Positions 60,805-64,000 of a DNA stretch of 64,000 nucleotides are shown piece after piece. A program made the translations under genes and the position numbers. The notes under the pieces are model-generated. The model did not search any database. It had not been told where the DNA came from and saw only the letters and a list, made by a program, of their open reading frames with translations. Source of the DNA: Acanthochromis polyacanthus (Eukaryota; Chordata; Actinopteri; Pomacentridae); contig NC_067117.1 in NCBI RefSeq assembly GCF_021347895.1, forward strand, positions 34,912,067 through 34,976,066. Direction: 5' to 3'. Positions within the stretch are counted from its first letter, which is position 1. The number at the start of each line of letters is the position of its first letter.

Positions 60805-62602
60805 TTGAATCAAGTAGAAAATTGGTGTATCAGATTATAAGTAATTGCACAAATTATTTATAGTGCTGCTAATTATAGAATATAATCTCATCAGTTGCCT
60901 CTATATTGGAATTTGATGTCAGTTGCAGGTCTACTTGTTCATGAAATATTATTTAATCTTAATTTTTGGTCTATTAAATCCTTAGACAGTTTAAATTTAC
61001 TGCAGTAAGGGTAATCTACACTAGAACATGCATTTTTTTCTGCTAGATTTTTATATTTTCTGTTTGCATATCTACTGTACTTCTAAATATCTTGTCTGAT
61101 TTTGTAAATGCACTGACAGGTTGGCTGTGTCATGTGCAGTGACAATAAAGGAATTCTATACTGTGCTGTGGTTTATTCTGGATGTTCCTGCTGTTTGCTG
61201 TGAGCTCCTTTGGATGTCGCTATAAGACCTGCTTCATCCACATTTCTGTTGGTTTTACCAGGTTTAGGTGAAGCTCAAGCACAGCATAACATCTCCAACT
61301 TAAGCCTTGTTTTCTGTGCTTTACTGATTTTTTTTCATGTTCTACGCTCCTTACATCTTTCCAACTCCATTAGCTAATTAGCCTAGAATTTACCAACCAA
61401 GCATCAAATAGCCCAAGCACATGAGTTTGGATGGGCTTTGCTCACTCTCCTATGGGCTATTTTAACCCACTAGTGTGTTTTAAAGCCCAATAGGATAGAT
61501 TTTTTTTTTTATGTGTGTTGCCTGCCAACACATTTCGATTGCTTTTAAACCCAACATCACCCCGTGTTCTTCCAGAGTATTTAATGGTGTCTGCCTGGAA
61601 AATCAATATTTACAGAACAGGAGCAGATCCTCTAAGGCCAATCAAGAGCTTTCACTGAGCACATTGGAGCTTCTGCTTTTTTAACCCCAGCTTTGCTGGC
61701 GCTTCTTCTGAGAGGTTTGGTTTATCCTAAACTTATTTTACAGTTTATTTGGTATTCAAAGCGTTGGGAAAATGCTGGAACATAGCTAGCTAAGGTAGCA
61801 GCATGGTGGCTAACATGGACACAGGCAGCTAACGGTCAAATCCGAATTTGTCAAGTTGACGACTGTAGGCCTCGTCATTTATGTGAAGATTAAAGTAAAA
61901 TAATACTATGTAAAGACCAGTAATTTAAAGATAAATTAACACTACTCTGAACAACAACCATATTATTGAATCACTAGGTAAGGCAACTAGCAGTTCAGTA
62001 AATGTTACTCGTTTAAAATAATTATCTCAGGTACAGTGTTTGAGGCACTGTTAGTTAGCTTTATAATTATCATAGGAAAATTATAAATCAAATGGACTAT
62101 TACCATACTAATGTCATGCTAGTCATGTTTATCTCATTACTACAATGGACTGTAGTTTACTGTAGGGTAAACCGAGGTAAATGCCCCCTGTATATACATA
62201 GACAAGCTTTTTTCACTTTTGACATGAAAGCCCTTCAGGGCTGTCTAGTAGCCATATCTAGCATCATAGCTAACTGGTTGGAACAAAAAAAGAAATAGAA
62301 GAAAAAAAGCAGTATCTGGCAAAAAGGCCTTACTAACTGATTTTAATTCAAAATATAACTGTTTTCCTATACTAGCTTGGTCGAGCAGTGAATAATGTGA
62401 CATTATTTTTATGTCAGGAATTGAAATATTAGTGATAATCAGTGAAAAATCAGTGAAAGCATAAACATATAACCCCTCCAAATGTGGTTCGTCCTTGACC
62501 TATCAACTCTAAACTAACAGGCAATAATCAAACTTTTAAAAAGCCATTTCAAAAAATAATTATAATTATATGTGTTGTGTAAGGGAACGTTAGTGAGGAA
62601 TC
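60805..62602. other. intergenic, no gene seen
   Basis: AT-rich; no gene recognised. An AATAAAGGAATTC-type tail near 61145 may be the end of an old retroelement, without a recognisable body. Confidence 0.5.
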
Positions 62603-62938
62603 TGTTGGGGTAACACGGGGGGATTTGAGTGACGGGATGTCCGGTTCTAGTTGGAAAAGTAAACAGTTGAAAACAATCCGATCTCTGTCGTTTCTATTTA
62701 GATAGAACCCACAGTGAGTTACAGGCGTTGTGATGTTATGGCATTTTATTGTGAAAGGTTACATGTGCAGCTATTCCCCGGAAGTGTTGTTGACTCTAGT
62801 TTTACGGCTATGTTCTGGCGTTACATTGACAGACGAAACGCTAAACGATTTGCAGATGTTATGCAGCACAATAAAGAAACTTCAAGTTGAACAGGTATGA
62901 TTCCTGACTCTGCATAACACCACAGGCGTAACATAACA
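62603..62938 (+). mobile_element. 5' LTR of Ty3/Gypsy element
   Basis: 336 bp that begins TGTTGGGGTAACACGG and ends ACATAACA (TG...CA). It contains an AATAAA polyadenylation signal at 62870-62875. It is followed directly by TGG, the invariable start of a tRNA primer-binding site. The 3' LTR is outside the window, so the LTR limits rest on these signals and on the following gag gene. Confidence 0.75.
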
Positions 62939-62956
62939 TGGTGTCAGATCAGTGGT
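62939..62956 (+). other. primer-binding site of LTR element
   Basis: TGGTGTCAGATCAGTGG immediately after the LTR's terminal CA. TGG complements the CCA end of the priming tRNA. I cannot name the tRNA. Confidence 0.6.
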
Positions 62957-62979
62957 TGTCCGGTAGAAGAGAAAGATAA

Positions 62980-64000
62980 ATAAAACACCGGAACCGACGA
63001 AGGACGACGAGAGAAAAAAAAAAGAGTCTAGAAGACCAACAAGTCCTGCTAGCGGCACCGTTAGCACAGCCACAGCTAGCCCAAGCGGCGCTACCTCAAT
63101 ACTTCCCACCGACGAAGTTTGATTTCACAAGACCCGACGAATGGCCGAGGTGGTTCAAGCGTTATGATCGCTACAGAATTGCATCAGGGCTGGACAAACA
63201 GTCTCAGGACTTTCAGGTCAATGCTTTCATGTATTCGGCGGGGGAGGAGGCTGAAGACGTTTTGAATGTGCTGCCGTTAACGGAAGAGCAGAAGAAATCA
63301 TATCAAGCCGTCACGGAGGCGTTCGGAAAGCACTTCGTGAGCAAGAGGAGTGTGATATATGAAAGAGCCTGCTTCAACCGTCGGAACCAGCAACCAGGTG
63401 AGAGTGTGGAGTCTTTTATTACTGCGGTGCACACGTTAGCTGAACACTGCCAGTTCGGAGCTCTGAGGGAGGAGCTGATAAGGGACAGAATAGTGGTGGG
63501 AATTCTAGATGCCAGGCTGTCAGAACGTTTACAGCTGGATGCAGATCTCACCCTAGAAAAAGCAATAACCCAAGTCAAACAAAGTGCAGCAGTAAAGAAA
63601 CAACAACCGGTGCTGAGGAGAGCCGAGCAGACAGCAGGACTGATAGAAGGCATAACAAAGAAACAGAAGGGACGTAAATTTGTGTATGACAAAACAGACA
63701 GTCAGGCAGAAAGGTGTGGCAAGTGTGGGAATATGAAAAAACACCCATGGAAAGAATGCCCGGCACGGGATGCTGAATGTCGAAAGTGCCACAAAAAGGG
63801 ACATTATGCTAAAACATGCAGGTCAGCAAAAGGGGTGCACAACATCACGCAGGGATACATGAGAGAGGAGGAAGATTTTGCTTTTTTGGGAGAAGTGAGG
63901 TCCAATGGAGAGGATGAATGGGTCGGCGTAGTGCAGTTAAATGGGGAGGAGACGGCATTCAAGCTGGATACGGGGGCTGCAGTCACCGCGATTCCCAGCA
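62980..64000 (+). CDS. Ty3/Gypsy gag with start of protease, open at window end
   Basis: A stop-free frame runs from 62980 through the window end. The gag capsid part reads KFDFTRPDEWPRWFKRYDRY and continues to about FITAVHTLAEHCQFGALREE. Two zinc knuckles follow: an atypical one (CGKCGNMKKHPWKEC) and a perfect CX2CX4HX4C (CRKCHKKGHYAKTC). They are followed by the retropepsin motif FKLDTGAAVT, with the catalytic DTG. Gag and pol are in one frame, as in several vertebrate Gypsy families. No in-frame ATG lies at the expected place. ATG 62938 is in frame but meets TAA at 62977, and the next is 63229. The rest of pol is beyond the window. Confidence 0.88.
   Translation, partial: MKHRNRRRTTREKKKSLEDQQVLLAAPLAQPQLAQAALPQYFPPTKFDFTRPDEWPRWFKRYDRYRIASGLDKQSQDFQVNAFMYSAGEEAEDVLNVLPLTEEQKKSYQAVTEAFGKHFVSKRSVIYERACFNRRNQQPGESVESFITAVHTLAEHCQFGALREELIRDRIVVGILDARLSERLQLDADLTLEKAITQVKQSAAVKKQQPVLRRAEQTAGLIEGITKKQKGRKFVYDKTDSQAERCGKCGNMKKHPWKECPARDAECRKCHKKGHYAKTCRSAKGVHNITQGYMREEEDFAFLGEVRSNGEDEWVGVVQLNGEETAFKLDTGAAVTAIPS

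Overview
This window is eukaryotic nuclear DNA from a ray-finned fish, most likely a teleost. The evidence is one split vertebrate gene with short consensus introns, and a dense load of repeat families typical of fish genomes: Tc1-like transposons with their MITEs, RTE, L2 and Rex1/CR1-like LINEs, tRNA-derived SINEs, a piggyBac-like MITE and a Ty3/Gypsy LTR element. There is no bacterial-style gene organisation. Most open frames in the window are chance frames or shadows of transposon genes.

Layout. 1-12.6 kb is AT-rich intergenic DNA with scattered MITEs, SINEs, a foldback element and two local duplications. 12.57-17.83 kb is a full-length but decayed RTE-type LINE with a 16-bp target-site duplication. 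A 1,635-bp Tc1 element is nested in its 5' end and a ~500-bp dispersed repeat in its 3' part. 19.6-29.75 kb is a 5'-truncated L2-type LINE whose 3' UTR has been split by about 7.5 kb of foreign DNA. The core of that insert is an array of four complete and one partial near-identical units of about 1,508 bp (22401-29524). Each unit carries, on the minus strand, a 58-nt motif with the layout of a type I hammerhead ribozyme. 30-39 kb holds repeats, a 330-bp MITE with telomere-like repeats inside, and a LINE interrupted by a 1,485-bp terminal-inverted-repeat element. A second full-length Tc1 copy lies at 39.6-41.2 kb.

42.6-58.8 kb, minus strand, is the only conventional protein gene I can support: a complete alkaline phosphatase of the tissue-nonspecific type (alpl). 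It has eleven coding exons with matching phases, encodes 527 residues, and has a probable untranslated first exon at about 58.5-58.8 kb. Its introns hold MITEs, a Tc1 relic, a SINE, and a possible 50-residue single-pass membrane microprotein on the same strand. 59-62.6 kb holds a second copy of the inverted-repeat element and a piggyBac-like MITE. The window ends inside a Ty3/Gypsy element (5' LTR at 62603-62938, then gag into protease).

The most interesting object is the 1,508-bp tandem array. It combines near-identical units, a hammerhead-like fold in every unit, telomere-like GTTAGG sequence at its left and internal junctions, and perfect splice-donor motifs. That combination suggests recent amplification of a non-coding, possibly RNA-processing or circle-forming repeat, and it deserves direct testing. 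All coordinates and motifs were read by eye. No alignment, folding or database search was run.
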